From Equus caballus (lineage: Eukaryota; Chordata; Mammalia; Perissodactyla; Equidae), in assembly GCF_041296265.1 (NCBI RefSeq), contig NC_091687.1, positions 101,336,001-101,400,000 of the forward strand: 64,000 bases of DNA, written 5' to 3'. The notes below the pieces were generated by a model, which saw only the letters and a list, made by a program, of their open reading frames with translations, had not been told where the DNA came from and ran no database searches. A program made the translations under genes and the position numbers. Within the stretch, counting starts at the first letter, position 1; the number at the start of each line of letters is the position of its first letter. Below are positions 33,403 to 46,265 of this stretch, piece by piece.

Positions 33403-33687
33403 TCAACTTTTTCTTTTTTTAATTTTTTTTTAAAGATTGGCACCTGAGCTAACAACTTGCCAATTTTTTTTTTTTTTGCTTTTTCTCCCCAAATCTCCCC
33501 AGTAGATCATTGTATATTTTTAGTTGTGGGTTCTTCTACTTGTGGCATGTGGGATGCTGCCTCAACATGGTCTGATGAGCCATGCCATGCCCGCGCCCAG
33601 AATCCGAACTGGTGAAAGGCTGGGCTGTTGCAGCGGAGCACGTGAACTTAACCACTCAGCCACGGGGCCGGCCCCTCAACTTTTCTT
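33403..33687 (-). mobile_element. ERE-type SINE
   Basis: Inverted SINE (about 33416-33675) with T-rich tail, 'aaagattggcacctgagctaacaac', 'ttgtatatttttagttgtggg', and head 'aaccactcagccacggggccggcccc'. It is flanked by near-identical tcaactttttctt (33403-33415) and tcaacttttctt (33676-33687). Confidence 0.9.
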
Positions 33688-33921
33688 AAATAACAGCAAT
33701 TTTAGAACTTTCAGCACCATTTGTGCTTTAATCTAGAGTGTGATATATTGTCCTGAAATAAATAACATATGACATAATATTTGTTCAGACCAGTATATTG
33801 GATCTCACTTGCTTTTCAAGAATCAAATTTGCTTTTAAGATGCAAAATATTTGCGATTTCACTATACTCTTTTTTATTGCAATAAATATATATAAAACAT
33901 AAAATTTGCCATTTTAGCCAT

Positions 33922-34167
33922 TGTTTTTTCCTTTTGTGAGGGAGACTGGCCCTGAGCTAACATCCATTGCCAATCTTCCTCTTTTTGCTTGAGGAAGATT
34001 GTCACCAAGCTAACATCTGTGCCAATCTTCCTGTATTTTATGGGGGACGCCACCACAGCATGGCTTGATGAGCAGTGCTAGGTCTGCACCTGGAATCCAA
34101 ACCTGCAAAACCCAGGCTGCCAAAGCAGAGTGCGTCAGCTTAACCACTATGCCACTGGGCTGGCCCC
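33922..34167 (-). mobile_element. ERE-type SINE nested in L1 (first of adjacent pair)
   Basis: Inverted copy with two body repeats ('gagctaacatccattgccaatcttcctc' and 'aagctaacatctgtgccaatcttcctg') and head 'accactatgccactgggctggcccc'. It is separated from the next SINE by only about 12 bases (aatgttttagcc). Confidence 0.9.
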
Positions 34168-34179
34168 AATGTTTTAGCC

Positions 34180-34434
34180 TTTTTTTTTAAAGATTGGCAC
34201 CTGAGCTAACAACTGTTGCCAATATTTTCTTTTTTTTAATTCTTTTCCCCAAAGCCACCCCAGTACCTAGTTGTATACTCTAGTTGTGAGTGCCTCTGGT
34301 TGTGCTCTGTGAACACCGCCTCAGCATGGCCTGATGAGCAGTGCCATGTGTGTGCCCAGGATCCAAGCTGGTGAAACGCTGGGCCACTGAAGCAGAGCAT
34401 GTGAACTTAACCACTTAGCCATGGAGATGGCCCC
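34180..34434 (-). mobile_element. ERE-type SINE nested in L1 (second of adjacent pair)
   Basis: Inverted copy of the 'ttgtatactctagttgtgagtgcctctggttgtg' subtype, with head 'aaccacttagccatggagatggcccc'. It belongs to a different subtype from its left neighbour, which argues for two independent insertions instead of local duplication. Confidence 0.88.
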
Positions 34435-35313
34435 AGAGCCATTTTTAAGTATACAGTTCAGTGGCATTAATTACATTCACAATGTTGTGCAAACATCACC
34501 ACTATCTATTTCCAAAATTATCTATCATTGTAGTCTTTTATTTGATTAATTTCCCAAGACTTGTTTCCTATAAACTGGTTACAAAGTTTCCACACCCATT
34601 GCTCTCTTTTTTTTTAAAACTTAAGTGAAAGTGTATATATTTAGCTCTGCTAATTGTTATTATTGCTTTCATACATCATACCAACCTGCCAAAATTATTT
34701 TGGATTTTGATCCTCCGATTTATTCCATTAGTTTAATTTCTCTTTCTATTTCATAGATATAATAAGCATAAAAAGCTATAAAAAGAAATACCAAATAGTA
34801 TGTACCAATTATATATCACTGCAAACCTACCTCCAGGCAGTAAAGATGGGTCAGAATGTCATTGGAACCACATAGTATGTAGCTATTTCAGATGGGCTTC
34901 TTTCACTTAGTAATGTGCATTTAAGTTTCCTCTAGGTCTTCTCATGGCTTAATAGTTCATTTCTTTTTGAAATTGAATAATATTCCAGTGTCTGTATATA
35001 CCAAAGTTTATCCATTCACCTACTGAAGGACGTCTTGTTTGCTTCCAAGTTTTGATAATTATGAATAGAGCAACGATAAACATTTGTATTCAGGTATCGT
35101 GTGGACATATTTTTGACTCCTCCAGGTAAATACCAAGATGCATTATTGCTGGATCATATGGTAAAAGTATGTTTAGTTTTGTAAGAAACTGCCAAATTAT
35201 CTCCTAAAGTGGCTGTATCATTTTGCATTCCCACTAGCAATGAAAGAGGGTTTCATTGTTCCATATTTGTACCAGCATTTGGTGTTTTAATTGTTCTGGA
35301 TTTTGGCCATTTT

Positions 35314-35728
35314 AACAGGTATGTGGCTGGCCCTGGTGGTCTAGTGGTTAAGATTCAGCGCTCCCGCCACAGCTGCCCCAGGTTCATTTCCCAGTCAGGG
35401 AACCACATCACTGCCTGTTGGCTGTCGTATTGTGGCGACTTCATGTTGCTGTGATGCTGAAAGCTATGCCACAGCTATTTCACAGTAGGGTCACTCATGG
35501 TGGACAAAGTTCAGCAGAGCTTCCAGACTAAGACAGACTAGGAAGAAGGACCTAGCCACCTACTTCCAAAATAATTGGCTGTGAAAACCCTATGAGTAGC
35601 GGCAGAGCATTGTCTGATGTAGTGCTGGGAGGTGAGAGGATGGCTCAAAAAGACCCAGCAGGATTCTGCTCTGTTGTACGTGCTAGGAGTTGGAATCCAC
35701 TGGACGGCACCAAGTCAAACAGGTGAGT
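35314..35728 (+). mobile_element. Long tRNA-derived SINE inserted in L1
   Basis: A 393-bp unit (35325-35717) begins with a tRNA-like head (ggctggccctggtggtctag, then gttaagattc; B-box-like ggttcatttcc). It continues with a body unlike the short ERE copies and ends 'ggagttggaatccactggacggcaccaagtc'. Imperfect duplications (aacaggtatgt / aacaggtgagt) flank it and the L1 reads through on both sides. It looks like a separate, longer perissodactyl SINE family; the family name is not assigned. Confidence 0.75.
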
Positions 35729-36010
35729 AATGGTATTTCACTGCTGTTTTAATTGGCATTTTCCTGATGACATATGATGTGGAGCATTTCTTCATATGTT
35801 TCTTTATCATCTGCACATTGTCTTCTTTGGTGAGATGTCTGTTAAGGTATTAGGGCCATTTTTTAATCAGATTGTTTGTTTTCTTCTTGTTGAATTTTAA
35901 GAGTTCTTTGTAGATTTTGGATAACAGTTCTTTAACAGATTTGTCTTTTGCAAAAATTTTCTCCTAGTCGGTGGCTTGTCTTTTCATTCTCTTGACATCA
36001 TTTAGTTTTA

Positions 36011-37624
36011 AGTGGTGACAGAAATACATATTAACATACGCAAGAACTCAATAAAATTATTACCTATTCATCTTTCATTAAGACTATAACAATTACAGCA
36101 ACAAAATGTGCGAACAACTTCAGGCAACAAAAGATGGCTTAAAACAAAGGACTGAGGGACATGAAAGTTAAGTTGTGATAGGACAGGCAACAAGCTAAAG
36201 CCTTCTAAGTGTAAAATAAACTTTAAAAGATGTAAATTTTTATGTGCTGAAAGGGAAGAAATAAAAGGCAGAGTGGTGAGTACAAAATGAAGCTGCTGGC
36301 CCCACGGGGATGAGGACGTGGGTAGAGCCCAGAGTCTGGAAAGAGGTTTGAACTAAATCTGATTAACCACTTTTCCTTAAGAGATGATTCCAAGCAATTC
36401 TTTCCTGCTCCACAATCCTGTCAATCTGAGCCTAGGCAGGAAGTCCACACGTTACAGGTTGTCCTTAGTCATCTGGGCTTTTTCCACAATTTGGCCTACA
36501 CATCTGACCCAAATACTAACCTCCTCTGACACCACAGTCATTCCCAATTGTCCCCTGAAACTCATGCTCCGTTATCAGCAAGATGTTCTGTATTCTAAGC
36601 GTCTTCCTTGAATGCATTCTTGTCTTTCTTGCTTTAACTTCAACCTGACTGTTCACTAGAACTCTGATTCCCCTCTCCTCTCTCAAATACAGACCCTGCA
36701 GCTCTTGTATTTCCTCTAACACTGGGCAGGAAGGTGAAAAGGGTATCTTTTGTGAGCCTGTGCCACTTCAAGACCATTGCTCTTTGTTTTTCCTGAAATG
36801 ACTCCAGCTCCTTTGAACATATGCTATCAGAATATAGCACCATAATCCCCTCTTTTTCACATCGTTTACCATCTGTCTTCCTCATTTTACGCTGATTTAC
36901 CACTACTTCTGTCATCACGCGTGGCAATTTCTACATCTATGCAGAAGATCCATTTGGCATCCTGGCCTCTCAGTTACTTGACTTCTTCTCTCCTTCCAGT
37001 GTTTTTGTCCTCTATCCCACTCTCAGTCACCCACTTCTGTGACCATACTGTAGACCTGTTTATTGCCAATCATTGCACTACATCTAACATCTCCTTATCA
37101 AGTACCCCATTCTCTGACCACTATTTCTGTTTTTCCAGTTCAAACCATAGAGTATGATTCCAATGACCTTTGACCCCACCATGACCTCTATTACATTAAC
37201 TCTAACACATTTTTTCATTCGTTACCAATCCCCCTACACTTCCTCTTATCACCCTGTTTCCCAGCATAGGACTCGTGCCCACTTGTGTGATCATTCCTTA
37301 CGGATACTCTGTGGTCATCTCAGGACATTGTATCTGTAGTCAACTCTCCTCTGCTGTGTCAGAAGTGGATTTCCTATGAAGCCAATAAAGCTGAAGCTTC
37401 AGGGCTTCTTACTTACACAGAGTCCTTTGAAGTACATGGTCATGTTTTTTTGTAAAATATGCATTATGAATTTTTTCAAAATTAAGAATTTTAACTGCAA
37501 TTGGTTGAACTGATGTCACTTTCCATTCTTATTTTCCATCTTTCAAACTTATCCTACTGGCAGGTAGTACTGGGGTGGCTTTGAGCATTTTGGGGACCTA
37601 GCAAAGGGAAAATTGAGTTGGGGT
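36011..37624. other. Unassigned DNA, pyrimidine-rich
   Basis: No gene. The stretch 36360-37340 is a C/T-rich sequence that reads like an old inverted repeat but could not be named. Open frames on both strands are short and overlap each other. Confidence 0.4.
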
Positions 37625-38045
37625 ACTATATTCATTTCTTAGGGCTGCTGTAACAAAGTACCACAACTGGGTGGCTGAAAACCACAGCAACTTATTCTTT
37701 CATGGTTCTGAAGGCTAGAAGTTCAAAACCAAGAAGTCAGTAGGGTCATTCTTCCTCTGAAGACTCTAGGAAAGAATCTTTTCTTACTTCTCTCAGGTTC
37801 TGGTGGCCTCAAGCATCCCTTGGCTTGTGTCAGCATAACTCCAATCTCTGCTTACTTCTGTTTTCACATGGCTTTCTTCTCCATGCTCTTTGTTTCTTCT
37901 CCTCTTATTAAGATAATAGCCATTGAATTTCATACCAAGATTCTGAACTAATTACATCTGCAAAGATCCTATTTCTAAATAGAGTCATATAATCAAGTTC
38001 TGAGTATACACGTATTTTGGAGGGATGCTAATCAAACCAGTATAG
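37625..38045 (-). mobile_element. MaLR-type solitary LTR
   Basis: An inverted LTR of the MLT1/MST group runs from 'tagggctgctgtaacaaagtaccacaactgggtggct' through 'ctccaatctctgcttacttctgttttcacatggc' to 'ttacatctgcaaagatcctatttctaaatagagtcat'. An ancient ERVL-MaLR fossil. Confidence 0.8.
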
Positions 38046-38279
38046 GCACATCTAGTTGGAATTCAGTGGGACACATTGTAGTGTGATTCACAGTCACTCC
38101 AACTTATAGTTAAGTTATTGGTAGTCACACAGGTTGGCTTTCAAGAACGCTCCTTCTATCCACTGTGCTGACTCACCCAGTGTCAATTATAGAGACAGGA
38201 ATTTGTGGAAAGTTCTTCCAAATCTCATTGCTCACTTGAAAGAGGCTTAACTAAGAAGCCAATAGGTGTAAAATAAGAT

Positions 38280-40445
38280 AATTAAAATTATTTAAAGAAA
38301 GAGGCAGAAAAGGAAAACAAACAACAAATGAGACAAAAATGAAAGCAAATAGCAAGATGATAGATTTAAATGCAAGTTTACTCATGATAATATTAAATGA
38401 AAATTGTCTAAATATGATAATTAAAAGATGGAGGATATAATGTAGGGTAAAATAGAAAGACCCAGCTATGTACTCTCTAAAATTAACCCATTTTTAATAT
38501 AAACACGTAGATAAATTAAAAGTAAAAAGATGAAAAAGATATACCATGCAATACTAGAATCAGAAATCTAGAGTGACTTTATTCACATCAAATGAAGTAA
38601 TTAGAAGAATAAAGGATATTACCAAGGCAAAAGTGGACATTTTATCATAATAAAGGTATTGATTAATCAAGAGCACATATTTTAATTGAATAACAGGCTT
38701 ACAAATAAATAAAAAATAAATGGACGAATCCTCCACTGTTATTGGAAATGTTAACGTCATTTTTCCAGTATTTGATAGATCAAGTAGGCAAAAGCCATTA
38801 AAGATATAGCAGATTTGAATCAATCTGGGCTAATTGACATTTTTAGAACATTCCATCCAGCAATAGAAGAATGCAAATGTCAATACACATAAAATAATTA
38901 CAATCATACAGAGCATTTTCTTTAAACATAATGGAATTCAATTAGAAACAAGTAAGCAAAGACCTCTGGAAAATCTCCAAATATGTGGAGATTAAATCCC
39001 ATTCTTCTGAATAACCTATAAATCAAAGAAACCACAAAGGATACAAGAAATATATTTGGAATTGAATAACAAATAAATACAAAATATAAAATTTGTACTT
39101 GGCAACTGAAGCAGAGCTTAGAGGAAAATTTAAAGTATTAAATACTTATGTTAGAAATGTCTCAAATCAATGAGTCAAGCTACCACTTTAAGAAACTAGA
39201 CAGAGAAGATCAAATTAAGCACATAGAACACAGAATAAAGAAAATAAAACAAAAAAGTTTTGAATCCTCAGAAAAACAATTGAGAAATTCAATGAAAGCA
39301 AAAATAGGTTCTTTGAAAACTTTAATCACGTTGAAAAATCTCTAGCCAGACTCAGCAGGGAATAGAGAAAAAACACAAACCGTATCAAGAACTGAAAAGG
39401 GCACATCTCTGTAGATCCTACAGACACTGAAAAAATACTAGGGCAATATCTTTAATAGATTTACACGAATCATTTCAAGAAATTAGATGGAATATATAAA
39501 TTCCTGGAAAATAAAAAACTACCAATGCCTGCATAGTAAGAAATAGGTAACCTGCAAACTTTCTATCTATGAAAGAAATTTAATGTACAATTAAAACTCT
39601 TCCCTCAAAAACAGCTTTAGTTCTAGGTGGCTCCACTAATGAAGTCTACTGAAAATATAAGGAACACATAATAATAGTTCTACACAAGCTCTTCCCGAAT
39701 ATAGAAAATGAGGGAAAACTCATCATCATTTTATAAAGCCAGAACTGCCCTCACATCAAAACTAAACAAAGACATCACAAGAAAAGAAAACTACAGACCA
39801 ATAACCTTCATGAACAGACACACAAAAATTCCAATAAAATATTACCAAATGAAATCTGGTAATTTGCAAGAATATAATAGATCATGATCTTGGGGAGTTT
39901 ACACAAAGAATGCAAGTTTGGTTCAACATCCAAAAATAAATCAGTTTATTTCACTGTATCAACAGACTAAGAGGGAAAACCAAATGATCATCTCAATAAA
40001 TGCAAAAAAATTGGTTAATACAATTCAGCATTAAGTCACAATAAAGATCTTAAAAACCTATGTGTATAGACAGGAACTTCTTAACCTAGTAAAGGGTATA
40101 TAGAAATGACTTAGAGCTAACATATTTTATGGTGAAAGAGATAATGATTTTTCCCTTTCAGATTGAGAAAGACCTGGATGTCCATGCTCATCATTTTTCT
40201 TCAACTTGAAATCCTAGCCAAAGTGATAAGGCCAGAAAAAAGAAATAAATGGAATGCAAATTAGAAAGAAACAGAATCATTTTTATTCATAGGGAACATT
40301 GTCGTCTATGTAGAAAATTCCAAAGAATCTACAATAAAGGTCCAAGAATTAATAAGGGAGTTTGGCAAGGTTGAAAGATGCAAAGACAGTATATAAATAC
40401 ATAAACATATATTTATATGTCTATAAATATGTCTATATGTTTGCT
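38280..40445 (+). repeat. Old L1 internal region, sense (about 2.2 kb)
   Basis: Long A-rich sense L1 ORF2-derived tract: 'tcaatctgggctaattgacatttttagaacattccatccagcaa', 'acttggcaactgaagcagagcttagaggaaaatttaaagt' (with the broken product 'LEMSQINESSYHFKKLDREDQIKHI'), 'ctagccagactcagcaggg', 'gaaaactacagaccaataacc', 'gggttcaacatccaaaaa'-type and 'gggaaaaccaaatgatcatctcaataaatgc', 'gaaatcctagccaaagtgataaggc'. It carries many stops and frameshifts, as expected of an old LINE. The longest such tract in the window. Confidence 0.85.
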
Positions 40446-41385
40446 TTAAAGTAACGATGTTTCAGTAAACATCACTGAAAATGGCAGAGTGAGGAATTCT
40501 AAGACTCCATCCCTCCACAAAAACAGCTAATAAGCTGACAAAAGCCTTCAGAATTGACTTTTGTAAAACTCTGGAGTCTAGTAAAAATTGACAACAAAGA
40601 GGGGAAAGATTAACAAAGAATGAAGCTGCTGTGTTGTGGTGACATAGTCCTGTGGCATTTCCATTGGGCACCTATTATCCCCCACCTTGCAGGTTAGTGG
40701 CAGCTGTGAAGATGGCAGTTTGCACTCCTGGTGCAGGTTGTTAGCCAAAAACAGCAATAGAATTTTATTCTCAAAGAATTTTAGTTGAGTATTTCAAGAA
40801 CTTATATGACCACCTGAAGGGCTGCCATAAAGGCTTGCTTTTGTTTCTCTGACTCAGATTATTCCTGGAGCTGGGGTGACTTCCCAGATGGCATTTGATA
40901 AAGTATTTAAACGCAAAAGTATTGGCTGCAGAAGCCCAAGTTTAGGGATAACAGTCAAGACAAGCAACAGACAGACTGAAAATATTGGGAAGGAAGAGGT
41001 TGAAAAGGGACATATGTGGGAGAATAAGAGATTTTAAAACTTCAGGTACATACTGGGGAATTGAGACGGCTACACACATGCCCATGACTGGACGCATGCT
41101 TAAGAAAAGCCTGAGCAGACAGTGAGATTCCACCTTTGGGTGACCTTCGGGTTCCACACAACAGGGAACGGAGGCTAATGGTCTGGATCAGTGTTGAAGG
41201 AGTGCCTCAAAGAGAACCAAATGCTCATCAAGAGATGAATAAATAACAAACTATGGTAACATCCATATACTGGAATACTAATCAGCAATAAAAAACAGTC
41301 CCTTACAATTAAAAAAAACCTGGACATATACAACAACAGATACAAGAAGACTGAAGAAAAGAAGTCAGACAGCCAAGGAACCTCA
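40446..41385 (+). repeat. L1 5'-like and ORF2-end pieces
   Basis: From 40470 to about 41180 the sequence resembles a sense 5' region of an old L1 ('ggcagagtgaggaattctaagactccatcc', 'caaaaacagctaataagctgacaaaagcc'). At 41195-41385 a sense ORF2 C-terminal patch follows: 'caagagatgaataaataacaaactatggtaacatccatatactggaatactaatcagcaataaaaa'. Confidence 0.55.
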
Positions 41386-44185
41386 GGACCTGAGGGACAA
41401 CACAACAATGAGTTGCCTGGGTCTCCTTATTGCTTCCCGTATATCCTGGACAGGGATCTGCAGAATTCTCTAACCTGGAACCACCAGCAGGTATGGAGAA
41501 AAAGGGCTCCAAGAAAAGCCTGTATAGCTGAATTCTAGGATAAGATTGTGTTAGTATGTCATAGAATAGAGGCAGTTTGTATCTGCTGAACATCTCCAGT
41601 TTACTTGGGATTATTTGGATGAAATCTGAACCGCAGACATCTTGTATAAAGGATCACAGTCACAGCAATTCCTAGAACCCGCTCATGGTAGATGGGCATT
41701 CCCTTTCTTTGGGGAAGTATCCTCCCTCTTTTCAGTCTCCTTATCACATTGCCACCACAACAGGTGACCAGAACGTGGTTAGCACGGTGATTGTTTGGTG
41801 GAAGCTCTGTCATTTCTGTTTCTGTTAGTGACCACCACATCATGATAGACTTATAATATACATTGGAAAAGGATGGATGATATCAAATGAGACATTTTAG
41901 AAGATGTCAGAGTTTTTCCAGGACTTTGATCTAAATGGAGGCCAGAGATTTGAAAAGAAGTCCCATATTTTTATTTGCCACAATTTGATTTTCATACCCC
42001 AGTCCTATAAGAGAAACTATATTTAAGGCTTACCTAAAATCGTGTGGCAGACTGGATTGTTTGTAACTGTCAATATCTCCATTCAGCATTTCATGAAACC
42101 ATAGTGAATTTGACAGCTTTTCTTTCTGCGAGGGCTGCTTAAGAGTTCAGCAGGTTACAGAGAAATGATGTTTATAGTAAACTAGATTTTTGTCCCAGAA
42201 TGTGAAATATTGGTCAAATGGTTCTCAAAGCAGCCAAAGTAATGATGATCCCATCATGATAAATTTATTTACCACACCATTATAGCATAATCATTTAAAA
42301 TAAAAACTTTTATTTAAAATTTTACCGAAGTGTAGCAATATGTCTACTTTGGGTATTAATATCTTCCTTGGAGCACGGAAATGATTGTCCTGTTTCAAGG
42401 AAGCTGAAAATTGAATAATAATTGTAATTTAAATCTGTAAATAGACTTAAAAGTAGGATTTTTTCTCTTCATGTCTCAACAAAGAATGAATTCAAATATG
42501 GTTCTTTTCAAAGCATGTGGCCGTAAGTGGATTCTCCCCCCTGTGGAGCTAATATTATATAAAACAAATAAGATTGCCACAATAGGCAAATAGAAATTTC
42601 TCATGGCTCCCACAAGAGACCAAAACTGCCATCATCAAGGTTCATTTCCCTTGGGTCTTGGCAGAGATGTAGGGCAAGTCTTGATACCATATAAAGCCCT
42701 CAGAATCCAGAGATTTTCACAGCTTGGTATGCCTGAGACCACTGCAGCTTCCACCAGGAAGGCGATGGGTGCTCTGACCCCAGGGTGCTGGGAGAACCAG
42801 CCAGGTGCCACAACAGGCACAAATGTGGTCCTAGTGCCAAGGGCTCACCTCTCCTCTAGTCCTGGCTGTCAGTTTGGAAGCAGTTGGGTAATCTGTGCCC
42901 ATTTACCCCTTCTAGGTTTAGAGAGTGGGTTCCTTACATCTATTCAATACCTGAATATTTCTTTTCTACTTCTTCCTATTTTAGAATCATTGAAGAATTT
43001 CTTTTCCCATTTCACCCCATCAGAGGCTGCTTGGCCAAGGTAAGTGTCCCCTCTCAGATATGTAGGCGCCTCTGTTTCAGGATCTTATGGCAGAATATTG
43101 TTTAAATCCTAAATATTTAATTCTATTGTCACGCTTCTCCCTTCTATCCAACCACAATTCCCAGCAATCAATCAGGGTGGTATCTGCATTTTTGAAGCCT
43201 GTGCAGCCAGGTATATAGTGAGCTGAGGGAACACACACCCCCATTACTTTTGAGGGGATTCTCTTGGTGTTGGATCAGAAATAAGCGTTCAGATTCTGAT
43301 GCCAATCAGCAGATCCTTACCATGCCTTCTGCCAGCCCCATGCTGCAGGCTGCTGCCTCTTCCCAGCAATGCACTTGTGACGGTGCTGTTGTCTTGGCAG
43401 GGAAGGAGGTTATGTTTTCATCACATTTGAATTACTTGGAACCTACACTTGTGCAGAAACCAGACAAAAATAAGGGAAAGTGCACACACAGTAGGCATAA
43501 AAATTGAGAGAAGGGCCTAGGATTTTTGATTCCTGATCAATCGTAAAAATCTGCTATGAGGGGTAGTAAATTTGAGTACAATGTGATGGAGTAGAAACTA
43601 TTAAAAATGAAAATGTCTATAAATTTTATGGTAAAATAATACATTGACAATAAATCTTCATTTAGTTGATGAGAAATAGGGAAATCTTTAATTTTTTTGT
43701 CAAGCTTCTTGTAGGAGTGCAAAGTTACTTGTGAAAGTAACTTGTGAAAAGTCTAAATATGTTCATCTTTATTTCTTTAACAAACAGTGTAACTGGGGTG
43801 ATTTTTCTCTTCTTTGCGTGTGTCTTTAAGTGTCTGTTATGAGAGTGTCTTCCAACTGGGCTCTCAGTCTCTGACTTGGCAACCTTGACTCCTCCATGTT
43901 CATCCCCCCTCATCAAAGCCAGGGTGAAATATGAGGATGTTATCACCTGCCGTGATTACTTATTGTCTATACCATAGGCTAATTCTTAAAAGACTTAATA
44001 TTTCATATGAAGGTCTCTATGATCTGGCCCTTGACCCTATTTTTTTAGCACAATCTCTCCATCCATTTTCTATTCATCATTCACTCATAATTTGCCCACT
44101 CACACAGCAATCAGGGCATCGTGAGTTGCTTCTCTGAAGATGCCAGGCCGTGTCATATCTCTATGTCTTTGTTCACTCTGATTCA
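41386..44185. other. Unassigned DNA
   Basis: No gene recognised in 2.8 kb. The longest frame (42603-43043, 146 codons) matches nothing I know. The area 42600-43500 is moderately GC-rich and could be a worn LTR, but I cannot support a family. Confidence 0.4.
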
Positions 44186-44189
44186 TCTG

Positions 44190-44300
44190 CCTAAAACGCC
44201 TCATTCTCTCACTTATTTATATTCCAAGACTCAGTCCAATGATTATCTCTGATACATTTACCAAGCATTTCTACATGTTCGTTTATGTTTTGTGCGTTTG
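44190..44300 (+). repeat. Possible L2 remnant
   Basis: The segment 'ctgcctaaaacgcctcattctctcac...ccaagactcagtccaatgattatctctgatac' resembles the L2 3' region before its terminal segment. Confidence 0.45.
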
Positions 44301-44469
44301 ATTGAATATGTATCTGTCTTTTTTTTTCTAATTTGGGCTCATCTCTAATAACCTATGCACATAATGAAATTTCAGCAGAATTAGAGAACATTTCCTAAAA
44401 CAGTCAGACATTTTAAATGTAAAGACACAGTGGTGAGTCCAAAATCCGGTATTCCTCCTCTGCATGTGA

Positions 44470-44705
44470 GTCAGCCTAGTGATAAAGGACATTCCTTCGC
44501 AGTCAGACAGACCTGGCTTCACTGTCCTTCTGATTCCTCTCCCTCTAATTTGGTCATTTTAATCTGCCTCAGCTACAGTGTCTTCTGTGAAATTAGAATA
44601 ACAATATCTCATTAGTATTGTTTTGTGAAACAAATGAGATATTGTGTTAAAAGCACTTAGCAAACTTCTCGGCACCTAGTAAGTGCTCAATAAATTATAA
44701 TTATA
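44470..44705 (+). repeat. MIR SINE, nearly full span
   Basis: Sense MIR from 'gcctagtgataaaggacattcctt' (head) through 'cagtcagacagacctggcttcactgtccttctgattcctctccc', 'taatctgcctcagc', to 'aaagcacttagcaaacttctcggcacctagtaagtgctcaataaatt'. Confidence 0.8.
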
Positions 44706-44869
44706 GAATGTTCTGGACCGATTGCTTAGGCTTCATGTTAAAACTAATCAAAGCATAACCTCATCAGATTCTTGCCATTTCCATCTCCTCATCTATGAGG
44801 AAAATGCCTGTAAACATCTGAAGTTTTCCCCATCTTAGTAAATGACATCACTTCTATGTAATAAGCCAT

Positions 44870-45400
44870 ATATCTGAGATCTTCCTTGATTTCTCTCTCC
44901 CTTACCTCTCATGTCTAATCTATCGATTATTGTTAAAGCTTCTTTGGAAGTGCATCATAAATCCACCCACTTCTCTTCAAGTTTCCTCTGACCTTCTCTG
45001 GATAGCCTCCGATCAGTCTTGCTTCCATAGAGTCTTTGCCATGACAAAGTTCTCTTTCTGGACGTAGATCTTATGCGCCCCTACTCAGCTTTCATCCTTC
45101 ACTTGCTTCTCATCGTATGTATACCACTGTTCAGATCCCAAAGTAGTGCCTAGCTTTCCCAGCTATTCCTTTGCCGTCTTCCCCGTCCATCCCAGCGTAG
45201 CAATGGTGGCCTCACCTCAGTGCGTCTCTCTCCCTCCTCAGCTCTTCAAAGGGCTGGGGGCCTGGACTCCTTCTCTGCCTAAATGTCACCTCCTGGGAGG
45301 TCAAAGGGACCTTTTCTGATCACACTAGTATCATTTTCTGTTTTTTAACTATCATAGAAATGTCTCAAATTTTATTATGTATTTCTATCTTTGTTTGCTT
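44870..45400 (+). repeat. L2 LINE remnant
   Basis: L2-like sense sequence ending with 'cctccttctctgcctaaatgtcacctcctgggaggtcaaagggaccttttctgatcacactagt', a standard L2 segment. The left part is less certain. Confidence 0.6.
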
Positions 45401-45594
45401 ATTTAAAAAATATCTCCTCCCAGAGATTTTCATTTCCACCCCCAAGGACTTAAAACTCCCTGAGAGTGAAGCCCATGTTTCTTCTGCTCACCGCTCTGCT
45501 TGGCTCCCAGCCGTTCCTCTCCTCGCTGCTATCAGTCCATGCCTACCTTCTCAAAGCCCTGCTGTGGGGCAAAAGGAGGGCACTCCTTCACACT

Positions 45595-45800
45595 TACTGT
45601 TATTTACAGTTCATATGAACATTTCATTTACATTATTTCATTTAGGTTTTGATCTACAGTGACATAAGCTGAATAAGTATTAATATTCACATTTACAGAA
45701 GAGGAAATTGGGTTTCAGAGAGGATAAGTTTTCAAGGTCGTATAGTATATGGGAGGCAGACCTGGTACTTGAATGAGGAGGTCCAGGCCTTTAATACAGA
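45595..45800 (-). repeat. MIR remnant, inverted
   Basis: The segment 'attaatattcacatttacagaagaggaaattgggtttcagagaggataagttttcaaggtcgtatagtatatgggaggcagacctgg' reads as an inverted MIR. Confidence 0.65.
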
Positions 45801-46044
45801 AAAGGCTAACTCTCCACATCTCACCTTCTCATGTACCTCATGGACAAGGACAGCTGTACTCCATCTCCACTGGTGGCAGGGGAAAAGAAAGTAATACCAT
45901 GTGAAGGATAAATGAGTTGTAAGGAATCACTTCCAGAGCTCTAGGTAGATGATGGGCCAGGAAAGCCAAGTATATGCTTTAGAATTGGCAATGGTCACAC
46001 GGAACATGGAGGTTTGAAACTGTTTCATTCAGAGGTGGTTGTGA

Positions 46045-46265
46045 AGGCAGCATAGGATGTTAGATAGAATGTGGGCTTTAGACTTAGACTTGAATGTGAC
46101 TCCTGTCTTACTACCCATGGGAACTTGGTAATAAGTTACTTAATACCTCTCCAAGCCTCAGTTTCTTCAACACTAAAATAAATCTAATAAAATATCTAAA
46201 GAGACTATGTGTTATATAACATATATAAAGAGAATTAAATTACGTTATGTGCTTAATGTACCCAG
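46045..46265 (+). repeat. MIR remnant upstream of OR6B1
   Basis: Sense MIR: 'gatgttagatagaatgtgggctttagacttagacttgaatgtgactcctg...gaacttggtaataagttacttaatacctctccaagcctcagtttcttcaacactaaaat'. Confidence 0.75.

Larger units (their letters stand above)
33876..36010 (-). repeat. L1 3' region, inverted, host to three SINEs
   Basis: Inverted L1 3' sequence can be followed around its insertions: 'aacataaaatttgccattttagcc' (33896) continues after two SINEs as 'ccatttttaagtatacagttcagtggcatt' (34439), then 'aatgtgcatttaagtttcctctaggtcttctcatgg', 'ccattcacctactgaagg', 'agtggctgtatcattttgcattcccac', 'ttctggattttggccattttaacagg', and after the third SINE 'ggtatttcactgctgttttaattggcattttcctgatgacat...gagatgtctgtt'. 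A gap of unclear origin lies at 34560-34870. Confidence 0.8.

Noticed and set aside
42603-43043. A 146-codon plus-strand open frame
   Set aside because: No family resemblance, composition not protein-like, and a second overlapping frame on the other strand; may be part of an old repeat.
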